Positions 26,720-35,742 of a DNA stretch of 64,000 nt are shown piece after piece. Made by a program: the position numbers and the translations under genes. Within the stretch, counting starts at the first letter, position 1. Each line of letters begins with the position of its first letter. Source of the stretch: Pseudorhodoferax sp965279475. GTDB taxonomy: Bacteria > Pseudomonadota > Gammaproteobacteria > Burkholderiales > Burkholderiaceae_C. The stretch is from positions 2,542,001-2,606,000 of the forward strand of contig CBDIIA010000003.1 of NCBI GenBank assembly GCA_965279475.1. The letters are read 5' to 3'. The notes under the pieces were generated by a model that did no database searches, had not been told where the DNA came from, and worked only from the letters and a program-made list of their open reading frames with translations.

Positions 26720-28498
26720 CTAGTGTTTGCCGCCGACCGGCTCGACGCTGAGAAGGTCTACGGTGCGTTCCAACAGCCGCAACTCCAGCCGTCGGGTTTC
26801 ATCTGCACCGGGCGCCAAACGTCGCAGACGCGCTTCCTCGGCCACGTAAACCTGGCGCTGCGCCTCAAGTGCCGCCAACTCGGCAGCACGCATCTCGGCC
26901 TTGTCCTTCTTCTCTTGTTGGCTATCGGCAGGGTCTTCAGCGTTGGGGTCACCACTAGCGGGCGCGGCGGCCATCGCTGCGGCTTCGCTGTACGGCCCGA
27001 TTTCAAGTCCCTGCTCGCGCGCATCGTCGGCCGCGCGCTCGTCGTCGACCATATCGGGGTCGTCGCCACGTTCACCAATCACGCTGCTGCGGCTGCGAAG
27101 ACCTCCCGAGATCTCCAGCAACTTGCCTTGCGGATCCTGAACAGGATGGATGTGCGCCCAGCCGTGCGGCGCATGCTCGACCCGGCGCACGTCGTCGAAT
27201 TCCGCCATTGAGATCTTCCCGCACAGCACCCCGGCTTCTGCAAACCAGGTGGACACCTTGTCGCAGAACATGGGGATCACCACCTGCCACTGCCGCTGCG
27301 CGGCCAGCCGGCGGAATTCTGTGATCATCACGCGCAGCGTGCGGTCACTGATGTTCAGGATGTCACCGCTGAACAGTTCGTATGGGATGCCCATGCCCGC
27401 GGACGTGCCCAAGTGCTGGGTGCGCATGTAGTCGCTGTACGTCGTGCCGGCTTCGGGCGGGTTCGACCAGTTGACCGTCTGTCCGTCGTCGAGCTCCTGC
27501 ATGATCCCGGGCCGCAGGCCCAGAAGCGGTCTGCTCGGGTCACCCTCGATCGCTTGGTTGGTGAACTCGTCGTAGTTCTCGTCGTCGACACCCAGTTTCG
27601 GCAGCGCGCGAGAGATGAAGCCCACGAACAGGTTGGCCAGCTTCTGCCGCTCCAGCACCGCGTCACTGTAATCCCCAACATTGCGCAGATGCGGCAAGAT
27701 CGTCGCCAGCATCGACACACCGCGCAACTGTCCAGGCCGCTCGGGTTCGAACACGTGCGCCACGTCGTCAGCCAGCACGCGCACGAGTTCCGACGCACTG
27801 GGCTCGTACAGCGGGCCGATGTTGTCGCCGGGATGATGCTTGTAAAACCAGTACGCGACACGCTGGTCGCGCTTGTCGAGCTCGATGCCGCTGCGAATGC
27901 GGTTGCCCTGCGGCAAGCCGGGATACGTGTCCGCGTCGAGCATGGGCACCATGTCGGATTCCAAGACCTGGATCTGCATGGGAACCGGCAAACCCTCCTT
28001 GAGGGAGCGCAAGCGACGGCGCGCGAAGCACTCGCCACCATCGAGCCAGGCTTTCACCACCAGCGTCTGCAACCCGTACAGGTTCTGCACGCCGTTCGAG
28101 TCGGCCGCCTTGACGAAATCGTTCCACAGGTCCGTAACCTGCTGCTTACGGGCCTTGGACACGATGCGCTTGAACCGTGGCGTAATGCCGATGCCGATCA
28201 GGTTCGTTGCCCACTTCTGCACCGCGGATTTGCCGGCCCAGTCGTTGCGCGACACGTCACGCGCACGGTTGCGGATGCGCTCGATTCCCTCGATCGCACG
28301 ATTGGGGCCGCTGGACGTAGGCACCCAACCTGCCATGCGCCGGCCCATGCCGGCGGCGTCGTAGCGCATGGCGACCCGGCGGGACGGCGCAGGCATGCCG
28401 GGTAGGGCCATCTGCTGCTGAACGGCCAGCTTGGCGGCGCGCGCGGCGATGTTCTCGGCCTTGGGTGGGCGGCCGGGGGCGCGTGTCGTCTTAGTCAT
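26720..28498 (-). CDS. Lambda-type phage portal protein
   Basis: A 592-residue portal of the lambda gpB family, the dodecameric ring through which DNA enters the capsid. Recognisable parts are RAIEGIERIRNRARDVSRND, NWAGKSAVQKWATNLIGIGI-like text, and GTSAGMGIPYELFSGDILNI with DRTLRVMITEFRR, all characteristic. The last 90 residues are an acidic, Ala/Gln-rich coiled coil. The start MTKTTRAPGRPP overlaps the stop of the upstream gene by one base (position 28498). A portal without adjacent terminase, protease or capsid genes is the odd feature. Confidence 0.88.
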   Translation of the reverse strand: MTKTTRAPGRPPKAENIAARAAKLAVQQQMALPGMPAPSRRVAMRYDAAGMGRRMAGWVPTSSGPNRAIEGIERIRNRARDVSRNDWAGKSAVQKWATNLIGIGITPRFKRIVSKARKQQVTDLWNDFVKAADSNGVQNLYGLQTLVVKAWLDGGECFARRRLRSLKEGLPVPMQIQVLESDMVPMLDADTYPGLPQGNRIRSGIELDKRDQRVAYWFYKHHPGDNIGPLYEPSASELVRVLADDVAHVFEPERPGQLRGVSMLATILPHLRNVGDYSDAVLERQKLANLFVGFISRALPKLGVDDENYDEFTNQAIEGDPSRPLLGLRPGIMQELDDGQTVNWSNPPEAGTTYSDYMRTQHLGTSAGMGIPYELFSGDILNISDRTLRVMITEFRRLAAQRQWQVVIPMFCDKVSTWFAEAGVLCGKISMAEFDDVRRVEHAPHGWAHIHPVQDPQGKLLEISGGLRSRSSVIGERGDDPDMVDDERAADDAREQGLEIGPYSEAAAMAAAPASGDPNAEDPADSQQEKKDKAEMRAAELAALEAQRQVYVAEEARLRRLAPGADETRRLELRLLERTVDLLSVEPVGGKH

Positions 28499-29292
28499 TA
28501 CGCCCCCTTGCCTTGCAGGGCTGCGGCAGCTTCGACACGTGACACATGCCGGCGCAAGTCTTCCCCGGGCAAGTAGTTGCGGTCGACCATGCGCCGATAG
28601 GTAGCTACTACCGGGGCGAAGTCGCGTAAGGCGAGTTCCCATTCCAGGCGGGATACGTCGCGCTGCGCGCTTCGCAGATCATCCTGAGCCTTCTGATGCT
28701 CCTGCTCGACCAAGCTGTGCGCCGCTGTGGCCTCGTCGAGCTCGCCCCGAGCCATCGACAAGGCGGCCTCCAGCGCCTCGACCTGATCGCGGTTGACGGT
28801 GGCTGTCGGCGCAGTGCCGCCGGCCTTGATACGCGCCAGAAGATCGCGGGCACCATCGGCGCGTGCTGCGTCATAGGTAGCGTTGGCATCGCCCAACAGG
28901 GCTTGCAGGCGGTCCACGGTGCCTTGGGCCACTTTGACAGCGTCGCCTGATGCGGCAATGTGCTTCGCTGCCGTATCGGCCTCTGACTTTGCATGATCCA
29001 ATCGCGCGGGAGCGGAAATCAAACGCTTGAACGGCAGCATCAGATCTTCCAGATTGCGCGCGCGAATCTCCGCGACTTCCAACGCATTCGCGGCGGCACT
29101 GGCTGCGATCGACTCTGCCATCCCGTCCGATAGAACTCCATCTTTGTAGCAGGGTTGCTGATACGCGGCAGCGATAGCCTTAGTCTCGTCGCGCAAATAA
29201 GTCATTGCCTCGATATCGATCCGATCGTATTCGGCTTGCAGGGGGGCCAACTCGGCTTCGATGTCGGCGATGGTGGCGGGTCTGGTCGTCAT
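28498..29292 (-). CDS. Coiled-coil phage protein of unknown function
   Basis: A 264-residue protein that is almost wholly helical and Ala-rich (AALSMARGELDEATAAHSLV, EAEIRARNLEDL-like heptads). It carries a short C-terminal tail GEDLRRHVSRVEAAA. No catalytic motif or cysteine pair is present. The gene lies between tape-measure and portal genes and is translationally coupled to the portal. A scaffold or structural role is possible but unproven. Confidence 0.62.
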   Translation of the reverse strand: MTTRPATIADIEAELAPLQAEYDRIDIEAMTYLRDETKAIAAAYQQPCYKDGVLSDGMAESIAASAAANALEVAEIRARNLEDLMLPFKRLISAPARLDHAKSEADTAAKHIAASGDAVKVAQGTVDRLQALLGDANATYDAARADGARDLLARIKAGGTAPTATVNRDQVEALEAALSMARGELDEATAAHSLVEQEHQKAQDDLRSAQRDVSRLEWELALRDFAPVVATYRRMVDRNYLPGEDLRRHVSRVEAAAALQGKGA

Positions 29293-29397
29293 GAATGGTC
29301 CTTTGGAAATTGGGAAGTTGTGCTCAGGCGATATGTGGATGCGCGGTCGTAGGTCCCGCCCGCGGCTCGGCGTATGTGCACCGGGATGGAATGGCAG

Positions 29398-32300
29398 TCA
29401 TCTGGAGGCAGTCAAACCGGCGTTCTTGAGGGCGCGAAGCAGCGCGTCGGCTTGCTGCTGATCGGTGACGGAGACCGTTTCAGTGGGGGAGTTGTCCGAC
29501 TGAATCTTGAGAGTCACTGTCGAAGAAGACGCGGCCGACGTGGATGTGGCCGCCGTTTTGGTAGCCGGTGCAAACGACTGCAGCAACCCCTGAACCTTGG
29601 TCATGGCGGACTGCGCCGCGTTGTACAGCGCCTGCGCATCCTGAAGCGCACGGGTGTCGATAGCGCCGGGGGAGTTCTTTGCCTGGTTCTGGACATAGAG
29701 CAGCGCAGTACGAGCTTGCACCAAGCCGGCCTCTGCCAGATCCTTGTCGTCGGCCGTGATGTAGCCGCGCTTCTGTTTCTCGGCGAGTGCGGTTGCCTGA
29801 TCGATTGGCACCGTGTTGGTGAACGTCCCCACAGGCGCACCGTCGCTGCGATTGCGCACGACACCGAACGAGTCGGTAAAGGTCTCCTTGCTGGTGCCGG
29901 CCTTCTGATCGTTGCCGAAGCCCGATTGCGTCTTGGAATACTTGAAATCGTTGTTGGCCTGACGTTCGAGTTCTGCGGTCTGGCGCGCGATGGCATCGGC
30001 GTTGCGTCCGCGGGCCTCGGTGTCGCTGTTGATTCCCAGCGTCCCGGCATTGCGACGGTCGTTGTTCAGATACATGGCGTCGCGTTCGCGTTCCAACGCC
30101 TTGATCTGTTCTTCTACTCCCCTGACCTCTTCGGTCTGGACGCTTAGTTTCTTGATTCGAAGGTCGATCTCTGCAGCACGCGCGCGGCCGGCGTCGTCCA
30201 TCACCAGGATCGTGCGCTTCTCGGCTTCCAACTGGTCCTGTGCCGCCGTGATCTCCGACAACCGGATGGCGACGTTCTGTTTTGCCACGTCGATCTGGCG
30301 GTTCTTCGCGTCGACCTCATAGGCCAGCGCCAACGCGTATTCGCCGGACGCGCGCGCCTGCGCAGCCATGCTGTTGGCGACGGTCACGCCGATTTCGGCG
30401 GTTGCGCGCGACGTGGCAAGGCCCGCTTGCTCCGCGGCAGCCTTGCGGCCGATGGCCGCGATCTGGTCGTTCACCGAGTCCGTGAAGATACGCCCAGCCG
30501 ATGCCGCTGCGATCTGCGCGGCGCGAAGCTGTTCCATCGATGCCGCCCCGGATGCGGCCAGCACTTCCACCTTGGCTTTGGCGCTCTCGTATGCCGCCGC
30601 TAGTTCCTTGACGCGCGCCGAGTTGTCCTTGTACGTCTCGGATGCAATGCGACGCTCGGCGGCTTCGATCTGCAACTGAAACACCAATTGCTTGGACCGG
30701 TCGACCTCGGCCTCCTTAGCGTTGATCAACTCCCTCAACTTGGCAACCTCGTCCTTCTGCTTCTCGGTCAGGCGCCCGCTGGCGTCCGCCGTCGACTCGA
30801 TAGCCGCCACCTGCGCCTTGAGGCTGTCGACCAACTTCTCGCGCGAAGCCAAGGCTTTCTCCTCCGCTGCGCGAAGCGTCTCGGTCTGCGTGGCCAGCGT
30901 GTCGAGCCCGGTCTGTTCGGTGCCGCGCAGCTTGATCAGTTCCTGGGTGGTCTTGATGGCCTCTTCCTGCGCCTTGACCTGTTTGCCCGAGGTTTCCAAT
31001 TCGTGCTCAGCGGCTTTCACCGCCTTGGCGGCTGCATCGGCAGCGCGCAAACTGGCCTGCTCCCGCTCCGCGTCGGCAGTGCGGCGGGCCTCTGCGGCGG
31101 CGGCCTCCTTGGCGGCCAGCGCGGTGAGCGCGGTCTCGGTCTTCTTGTACCGGTCAGCAAGCCCGGTGAACCGCGCTGCAAGATCTGCAATGCCCTCGCC
31201 CAGAGACTTTGCATTCAACAACGTGAGGATGAAGAGGCCGGGCAGCCCACCGACGAACGTCAGCACGCCCCGGGCTGCGGCGCCAAGCGTGCCCATGACC
31301 TGGGCCAGCACGCCGACAGATGCGGCAGCAGTCGCCGCCGACACAGCCGATGTTGCCGTGGCGGCTGCCGTCGCAGTGGCGGCGGTGGCCACTGCAGCGG
31401 TGGCCACGGCATTGGCGGTCTTGGCGGCCGTGTTCACCTGGGTGGCTGAGGTGTTCGCAACAGTGGCCGCAGTGTCGGCCGTCGTTGCTGCAGCCTTGGC
31501 CTCGATCTGCGTCGCCGACGTGGCAGCGGCCCGGCCCAGGCCAGTGAACGACGCGATAGCGTCGATGGCCTTGACGATCAGCAGCCGCTCGGCCAGCAGT
31601 TCCAGTGCAGTGACGACGCCCCGAACGTTCGTGGCCAGCAGATCGAAGCTCTTGCCCAGGATGTTGAAGAAACTGCTGTTCGATGCCTCCTGCGCGACGG
31701 CCGTGATGGCGTTCTTCAGGCGGTTCCAGCCCTGGATGAAGCCTTCGATCTTCTCGCTGCCGGTTCCGAAGGTCTTGATCAGGCCCTGTTCGAACGCCGG
31801 GAAGAACGTGCGCGTCGTCAGGTTGCCGGACTCGACAAGCGAGATCAGCTTGTCCTCGGTGACACCCAAGCCCTTGGCTGCGATGGACAGCGCGCCGGGC
31901 AGGCGGTCGCCGAGTTGGCCGCGGAGTTCTTCCAGGGAGATCGTCCCCTTCGATGCCATCTGTCCCAACGCTTCCAGAATGCCGGTGACCTGGTCGGCCT
32001 GCAGACCGAGGACGCCGGACGCACGCGTCACCTGGGTGAACACCGCATTGGAACTTGCCAGGGAAATGCTCGATGACGCGGTGGCAGCACTGAAGCGCAA
32101 GAACGCGTCCGAGATCGAACCGACCGATACCCCTGCCCCGTTGGCGACGGTCTTCAGAAAGTCGAACTGCTTGCCCGCGGTCGCCGTGTCCTTGTAGACG
32201 AGCGCAAGGGCCTTCTGCAGCCGTTGTGCCTCCAGGTTGACGCTGAAGAACTCGCCGCCCAGGTCCTTCACCTTGTTGACCAGGTAGCCGACGCCATCGG

Positions 32301-33486
32301 CGATCACGTTGCCGGCGGTGATCAGTCCCATCGAGTTGGCGAACAGGCCGGCTGCACGATCGCCAAGGGTCAACTGTCCGTTCAGCGCACGAAGCTCCCG
32401 CTCCAGTTCGGCGATGCGCGCGTTGCCGGCCGAAAACGCAACGTTCAACTGTGCACCGGTCGCACCTGCCGCCGTCGCAACCGTGGTCATCGCGGCGCGC
32501 ACCTCGCGCAACTCCGTTTCGACGGCCTGCACGCTGCGCACGCCGATGGTGCCAAAGGCGTTGGAGATCGCGGCGGCGGCCTGCTCCGATGCACGGGACT
32601 GTTCATCGGCGGCTTGGCGGGTAAACCGGATCTGGTCGGTCAGGCTTGCAACCAGCTTCTCGCGTGCGGACACGGTCTTCAGTGCGATTGCCGCTGCTTC
32701 CGCCTGTGCGGCCGCTTCGGCATCGATGCGGGCCTTCAGCGACGAGGCGGCCGCGCCCACCTGGTTAAAGGACGCAATCAGCCGCGCCTGCTCTGTGGCT
32801 ACGTCGGCGGTCGAAACGCCCAACGCCTCCGCTGCGGCGCCGGCCTCCTGGAAGGCGGCCGAACTGCCGCGGAACGCGGCTTCGGTCTGGCGCGCCGCGG
32901 CATTGGCGGCAGTAAAGGACTTCTCGAGTCTGGCCTGTGCGGAAACCGCGGCGCTGTATTCGCTGTTGGCGGTGCGCAAGGCGGTAGTGCCGTCGACCAA
33001 CTCGTTCTTCACGGCCGTGAGCCGATCAACGAGCTTCGCTTGTGCGGTTTGGTATTCGTCGGACTTCTTGCCGGCGGCATCGTACTGGGCGCGGAGCTTT
33101 TGCAACTCGCCGCCGAGTTCGTTCTGTTCCTTCTTGAGGCCATCGAACGTGCCGCGGGCGCGCTGGGCTGCGTCGGCGTAAGCCATCGTCGATGAGCGTG
33201 CAGTATCCAGACGCCCGCCGAGCTCCGTTGCCCGCGCCGCGGCCTCCTGCTGCTCGGTCGCTAGGCGCTGGGTCTCTTCCGCAAGCTGCTGGAATGCACG
33301 CAGCGCAGCGCCATCGGCGCCGAGCTTGTCGATGCTGTCGGCAAGCTTCTGGAACTCGGGTGCCGCGTCGCCGCCTTCGCGGGCGAGTTGTTGAACGGCC
33401 TGCTTGAGCTTGTCGATGTCTTCCTTCCCGAGCGTCTCGATGCTGAGCGTCAGGTTGACATCTTTGGACGAACGAGAGGTTGCCAT
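29398..33486 (-). CDS. Phage tail tape-measure protein
   Basis: A 1362-residue protein that sets tail length in siphophage-type particles. The N-terminal 370 residues are Ala/Glu-rich coiled coil. Residues about 380-620 form the tape-measure N-terminal domain: VSVGSISDAFLRFSAATASS, then GQMASKGTISLEELRGQLGD and RLPGALSIAAKGLGV. Hydrophobic segments near residues 690-750 (VGVLAQVMGTLGAAARGVLT, VGGLPGLFILTLLNAKSLG) are membrane-spanning candidates, followed by more coiled coil. No tail-tube, assembly chaperone or baseplate genes flank it. It follows the AlpA-like gene by 3 bases. Confidence 0.88.
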   Translation of the reverse strand: MATSRSSKDVNLTLSIETLGKEDIDKLKQAVQQLAREGGDAAPEFQKLADSIDKLGADGAALRAFQQLAEETQRLATEQQEAAARATELGGRLDTARSSTMAYADAAQRARGTFDGLKKEQNELGGELQKLRAQYDAAGKKSDEYQTAQAKLVDRLTAVKNELVDGTTALRTANSEYSAAVSAQARLEKSFTAANAAARQTEAAFRGSSAAFQEAGAAAEALGVSTADVATEQARLIASFNQVGAAASSLKARIDAEAAAQAEAAAIALKTVSAREKLVASLTDQIRFTRQAADEQSRASEQAAAAISNAFGTIGVRSVQAVETELREVRAAMTTVATAAGATGAQLNVAFSAGNARIAELERELRALNGQLTLGDRAAGLFANSMGLITAGNVIADGVGYLVNKVKDLGGEFFSVNLEAQRLQKALALVYKDTATAGKQFDFLKTVANGAGVSVGSISDAFLRFSAATASSSISLASSNAVFTQVTRASGVLGLQADQVTGILEALGQMASKGTISLEELRGQLGDRLPGALSIAAKGLGVTEDKLISLVESGNLTTRTFFPAFEQGLIKTFGTGSEKIEGFIQGWNRLKNAITAVAQEASNSSFFNILGKSFDLLATNVRGVVTALELLAERLLIVKAIDAIASFTGLGRAAATSATQIEAKAAATTADTAATVANTSATQVNTAAKTANAVATAAVATAATATAAATATSAVSAATAAASVGVLAQVMGTLGAAARGVLTFVGGLPGLFILTLLNAKSLGEGIADLAARFTGLADRYKKTETALTALAAKEAAAAEARRTADAEREQASLRAADAAAKAVKAAEHELETSGKQVKAQEEAIKTTQELIKLRGTEQTGLDTLATQTETLRAAEEKALASREKLVDSLKAQVAAIESTADASGRLTEKQKDEVAKLRELINAKEAEVDRSKQLVFQLQIEAAERRIASETYKDNSARVKELAAAYESAKAKVEVLAASGAASMEQLRAAQIAAASAGRIFTDSVNDQIAAIGRKAAAEQAGLATSRATAEIGVTVANSMAAQARASGEYALALAYEVDAKNRQIDVAKQNVAIRLSEITAAQDQLEAEKRTILVMDDAGRARAAEIDLRIKKLSVQTEEVRGVEEQIKALERERDAMYLNNDRRNAGTLGINSDTEARGRNADAIARQTAELERQANNDFKYSKTQSGFGNDQKAGTSKETFTDSFGVVRNRSDGAPVGTFTNTVPIDQATALAEKQKRGYITADDKDLAEAGLVQARTALLYVQNQAKNSPGAIDTRALQDAQALYNAAQSAMTKVQGLLQSFAPATKTAATSTSAASSSTVTLKIQSDNSPTETVSVTDQQQADALLRALKNAGLTASR

Positions 33487-33489
33487 GGG

Positions 33490-33738
33490 TCAGACACCTT
33501 GGCGTTGGAGCCATGCAATCACCGATGCCGCACGCCATCGCGTACAGCGATGCACCTGGATAACGGGCTTGGGAAAGTCGCCATCGGCCACCTTCTGGCG
33601 GCGAGTCGATGCAGACATACCCGCTAGCGCATCCACTGTGCGCGGAGTCAGCAGCGCGTCGGGCACAAGGGCGACCGTTGGCGGCTGCAGCGAACGCAAT
33701 TTCTTCCGCTTGTCCGATCGCTTATCTGTGTTTGCCAT
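33490..33738 (-). CDS. AlpA-family phage regulator/excisionase-like
   Basis: An 82-residue DNA-binding protein. Residues about 30-80 match the AlpA/MerR-like winged HTH: LTPRTVDALAGMSASTRRQK, then VADGDFPKPVIQ, and TRWRAASVIAWLQRQ. The ADGDFPKPV text is the hallmark of this family. AlpA proteins activate excision genes or act as recombination directionality factors. Its location inside the structural genes, 3 bases before the tape measure, is unusual, since such genes normally lie next to the integrase. A lysine/arginine-rich N-terminus precedes the domain. Confidence 0.72.
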   Translation of the reverse strand: MANTDKRSDKRKKLRSLQPPTVALVPDALLTPRTVDALAGMSASTRRQKVADGDFPKPVIQVHRCTRWRAASVIAWLQRQGV

Positions 33739-33991
33739 GGGTCTGCCTTCGTGTGATGCGGCGGATTCTGGTCAAAAGTCCAGAAATCGGCCTGCAGCAG
33801 AATTTCGGCAGCAAGCGTTTCTATCCGGCGCTAAGTACGCACACAATGCCGCAGCCTCAGGGCAATGTCCTGCGGCAGAATTTCTAGAGTGGGGTTCGCG
33901 GCGCAAGCGGGCAGTGCGACCGCGCGATCATCCAGAGAATCAAAAATTCAAGTGAAAACGCATAACGCCACATGAGCGTACGTAACGCCCA

Positions 33992-34020
33992 AATTGCTAT
34001 CAATTCAATAGCAATTTTTT
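33992..34020 (+). terminator. AT-rich palindrome with T-run
   Basis: AATTGCTAT-CAATTCA-ATAGCAATT is a perfect 9-bp stem followed by TTTT on the plus strand. It resembles a rho-independent terminator, and AT-rich palindromes of this 'TTGCTAT...ATAGCAA' form are also scattered in Comamonadaceae chromosomes. No rightward gene ends just before it. Confidence 0.5.
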
Positions 34021-34271
34021 CGGAATAAGCGTTCCGGGCGCCTCTCTGTGCCCGCAGGACCTTTTCTTTCTACAGGGTCCCCGGCGCGTCTGGCTGTGAT
34101 GTCACGATTGCATGCGATGCAGGTGGCATGACGTGACGCACCAGACTCAGATGCATGTGTGCGGTCTGCGCTGCAGAATGCAGTTTGCGTTCGCGGCAAC
34201 GCACACGCATGGCACCTCTAAGGGATGGGGACTACCATGCAGCCGCGGCAGTGGTCAATCAGTTTATTTTC

Positions 34272-34313
34272 GTTTCGCAGTGTTCGAGCAGTTGCGAAAC
34301 ACGTTCGCGAAAC
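34272..34313. promoter_or_regulatory. Candidate operator repeats
   Basis: A perfect 8-bp inverted repeat GTTTCGCA ... TGCGAAAC (34272-34279 and 34293-34300, 13 bases apart) is followed by a further half-site in TTCGCGAAAC (34304-34313). A degenerate copy of the pair (TGCGAACC, CCGCGAATC) lies about 100 bases to the right. This would suit a dimeric repressor, but no repressor gene is identified beside it. Confidence 0.45.
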
Positions 34314-34531
34314 AGTGGTGAGTTGGGCTATGCCGCCATCGCTGCAACAGCAGGCATCGACGACGTGCATCGGTGATTTAAGCATTCGGATTCGTTTATC
34401 GACTGCGAACCGAACGTCCGCGAATCCCGCCAATTTAGCAATTGCTGAAGCCCCACGCCGTGATCAAGCATTGGAGTGTTCAGGCACAACAACGCCTATC
34501 GTTGCCCCATCGCATCACGCAAGGACCGACG

Positions 34532-34819
34532 ATGGCAACCACAGAAACCGAACTGCACGAGATCGCCCAAACCTTCATCAATGCCGGCACGCAGGAGGAG
34601 ATGAACGTTGCCGCACTTGCACACTTGAGTACGCGAATGTTGGAGCAGTTCGGCAACCGGAACAACCAATGCATGCGGCGGTTCGTCGAACTTCAAACCG
34701 ACTGCATTGAAGCCTACATGCATGCGCATGAAATGGATCACGATGCCGTATCCCAGATACTAGATCGCATGCGGCGGGCGGCAGAGGTGATGGCCTATTT
34801 GGAAACCGTTCCCGATTAA
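34532..34819 (+). CDS. Small helical protein of unknown function
   Basis: A 95-residue protein (MATTETELHEIAQTFINAGT). It is predicted to be entirely helical, with four cysteine-poor amphipathic helices and a Met-rich middle (QCMRRFVELQTDCIEAYMHA). An AAGGA ribosome-binding sequence lies 8 bases before this ATG, which decides it over an open frame starting at 34442. It is one of the few rightward genes of the element. I do not recognise the family. Confidence 0.62.
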   Translation: MATTETELHEIAQTFINAGTQEEMNVAALAHLSTRMLEQFGNRNNQCMRRFVELQTDCIEAYMHAHEMDHDAVSQILDRMRRAAEVMAYLETVPD

Positions 34820-34835
34820 GCGAACAGAATGAAGG

Positions 34836-35105
34836 TCACTCGGGCAGCCCGTCCAAGATCTGCCGCTGATCGTTGACAAGCCGCCACGCCTCGATAGCGC
34901 GTTCCAAGGTCTCGATAGGTATCCCAGCCGCGGCCAACTTCAAGATAAGGGCCGCGTTATGCTCGGCGACATGCTCGGGGGATAGCTTCGCGGCATCAAA
35001 CCTGCGGTGCATGAGTTCGTCCGCGGCAAGCATCAGCACATGGAAGGGGAACTGCGCGGCCAGCGCACGCACCAGCCCAATGGATTCACGCCCAGTCATC
35101 GACAT
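34836..35105 (-). CDS. Small helical phage protein of unknown function
   Basis: An 89-residue protein beginning MSMTGRESIGLVRALAAQFP. Most of it is helical (ALILKLAAAGIPIETLERAI). It contains HVLMLAADELMHRRFDAAKL and ends QRQILDGLPE. The start overlaps the terminase-like gene by 20 bases, indicating translational coupling; an open extension to 35174 lies inside that gene. The family is not recognised. Its place directly after the terminase-like gene is where the large terminase gene normally begins. Confidence 0.58.
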   Translation of the reverse strand: MSMTGRESIGLVRALAAQFPFHVLMLAADELMHRRFDAAKLSPEHVAEHNAALILKLAAAGIPIETLERAIEAWRLVNDQRQILDGLPE

Positions 35106-35550
35106 CTGCCGGCTCCTCAGAAGTGGCTTCGTGGATCGGCTGATCATCGCCCCCATTGCGAGCGGCAACCGCATCGGCGCGCGCTGTGCCGAACAGCATT
35201 TCGAACATGATGGTAGCCTGACTTAGTGCTGCCTCCTGTTCGAACTCCACCAGTCGACAGAACTCCGCTCCGACACCCTGCCGCTCCAGCCGTTCAGGCA
35301 CAGGACGCAAGACGTCGGCGATCATGGCCATAGCCACAGCCGCAACGTCGGTGGCGGCTGTTCGCAAGACGTATTTTTTGGACTCAACCTTGAACTTGAG
35401 TGTGGCCATGTCGGCGTCCGCGACCTCTCGGCGCGCACGAGAAACGCGGTAGAGTTCGGCCGCCCCATCCCCACTCTTTTTCGGTCGACCGGCGCCGGGT
35501 CTCTTGCCGCCGTGGTTGGGCGCATCGCCAAGTTCTACGATTTCCATCAT
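35086..35550 (-). CDS. Terminase small subunit-like protein
   Basis: A 154-residue protein. GGKRPGAGRPKKSG near the N-terminus is the basic hook found in many phage terminase small subunits and DNA-binding phage proteins. The middle RARREVADADMATLKFKVES followed by AVAMAMIADVLRPVPERLE resembles the C-terminal half of Nu1/DUF1441 small subunits (helices ending in L-R-x-I/V-P-x-R-L). The N-terminal winged HTH of lambda Nu1 is absent. The start MMEIVELGD was chosen because upstream codons look random. In satellites such a subunit redirects packaging to the satellite genome; here no large subunit follows. Confidence 0.6.
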   Translation of the reverse strand: MMEIVELGDAPNHGGKRPGAGRPKKSGDGAAELYRVSRARREVADADMATLKFKVESKKYVLRTAATDVAAVAMAMIADVLRPVPERLERQGVGAEFCRLVEFEQEAALSQATIMFEMLFGTARADAVAARNGGDDQPIHEATSEEPADVDDWA

Positions 35551-35615
35551 GTACTCCTGATCGCTGTTCACCGTGATCCGACATTTACGTGCATGCACCT
35601 GAGGCGCGCTGTAGA

Positions 35616-35742
35616 TGCGGGGTTAGCGGGGTTGTTGACCCCTTTTTCTTACTCCAATTTCTACAGAACAAAAATATTGAAATTAAAGGTTCTAGAAATC
35701 CAACGACGAGAATTGACCCTAAATAAGCCCTCTAACCCCGCA
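35616..35742. other. Candidate replication origin: nested inverted repeats around an AT-rich core
   Basis: An 11-bp inverted repeat TGCGGGGTTAG / CTAACCCCGCA (35616-35626 and 35732-35742) frames an AT-rich segment. Inside lies a second pair, ATTTCTACAGAAC (35657-35669) and GGTTCTAGAAAT (35688-35699), around AAAAATATTGAAATTAAA. The segment begins just downstream of the primase-helicase gene 3' end, the place where phage satellites such as SaPIs carry their origin. The right outer arm lies in the last codons of that gene. Origin function is inferred. Confidence 0.4.

Larger units (their letters stand above)
33739..34531. other. Long intergenic control region
   Basis: Nearly 800 bases separate the leftward AlpA-like gene and a rightward small gene without a convincing reading frame. 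It holds a rightward terminator-like hairpin at 33992-34020, a 16-bp near-repeat (CCTGC-A/G-GCAGAATTTC at 33791-33806 and 33869-33884) and a set of TGCGAA-type repeats at 34272-34313 with a weaker pair near 34396-34417. It is likely the divergent promoter/operator region of the element. Confidence 0.55.

Noticed and set aside
34005..34199. A 64-codon minus-strand frame in the long intergenic region
   Set aside because: It begins at a TTG without a ribosome-binding sequence and overlaps the terminator-like palindrome; the product has no recognisable feature.
34225..34531. Upstream extension of the small gene at 34532
   Set aside because: Open frames reach back to 34225 and 34442, but the AAGGA site 8 bases before the ATG at 34532 and the change in sequence character favour the shorter start.
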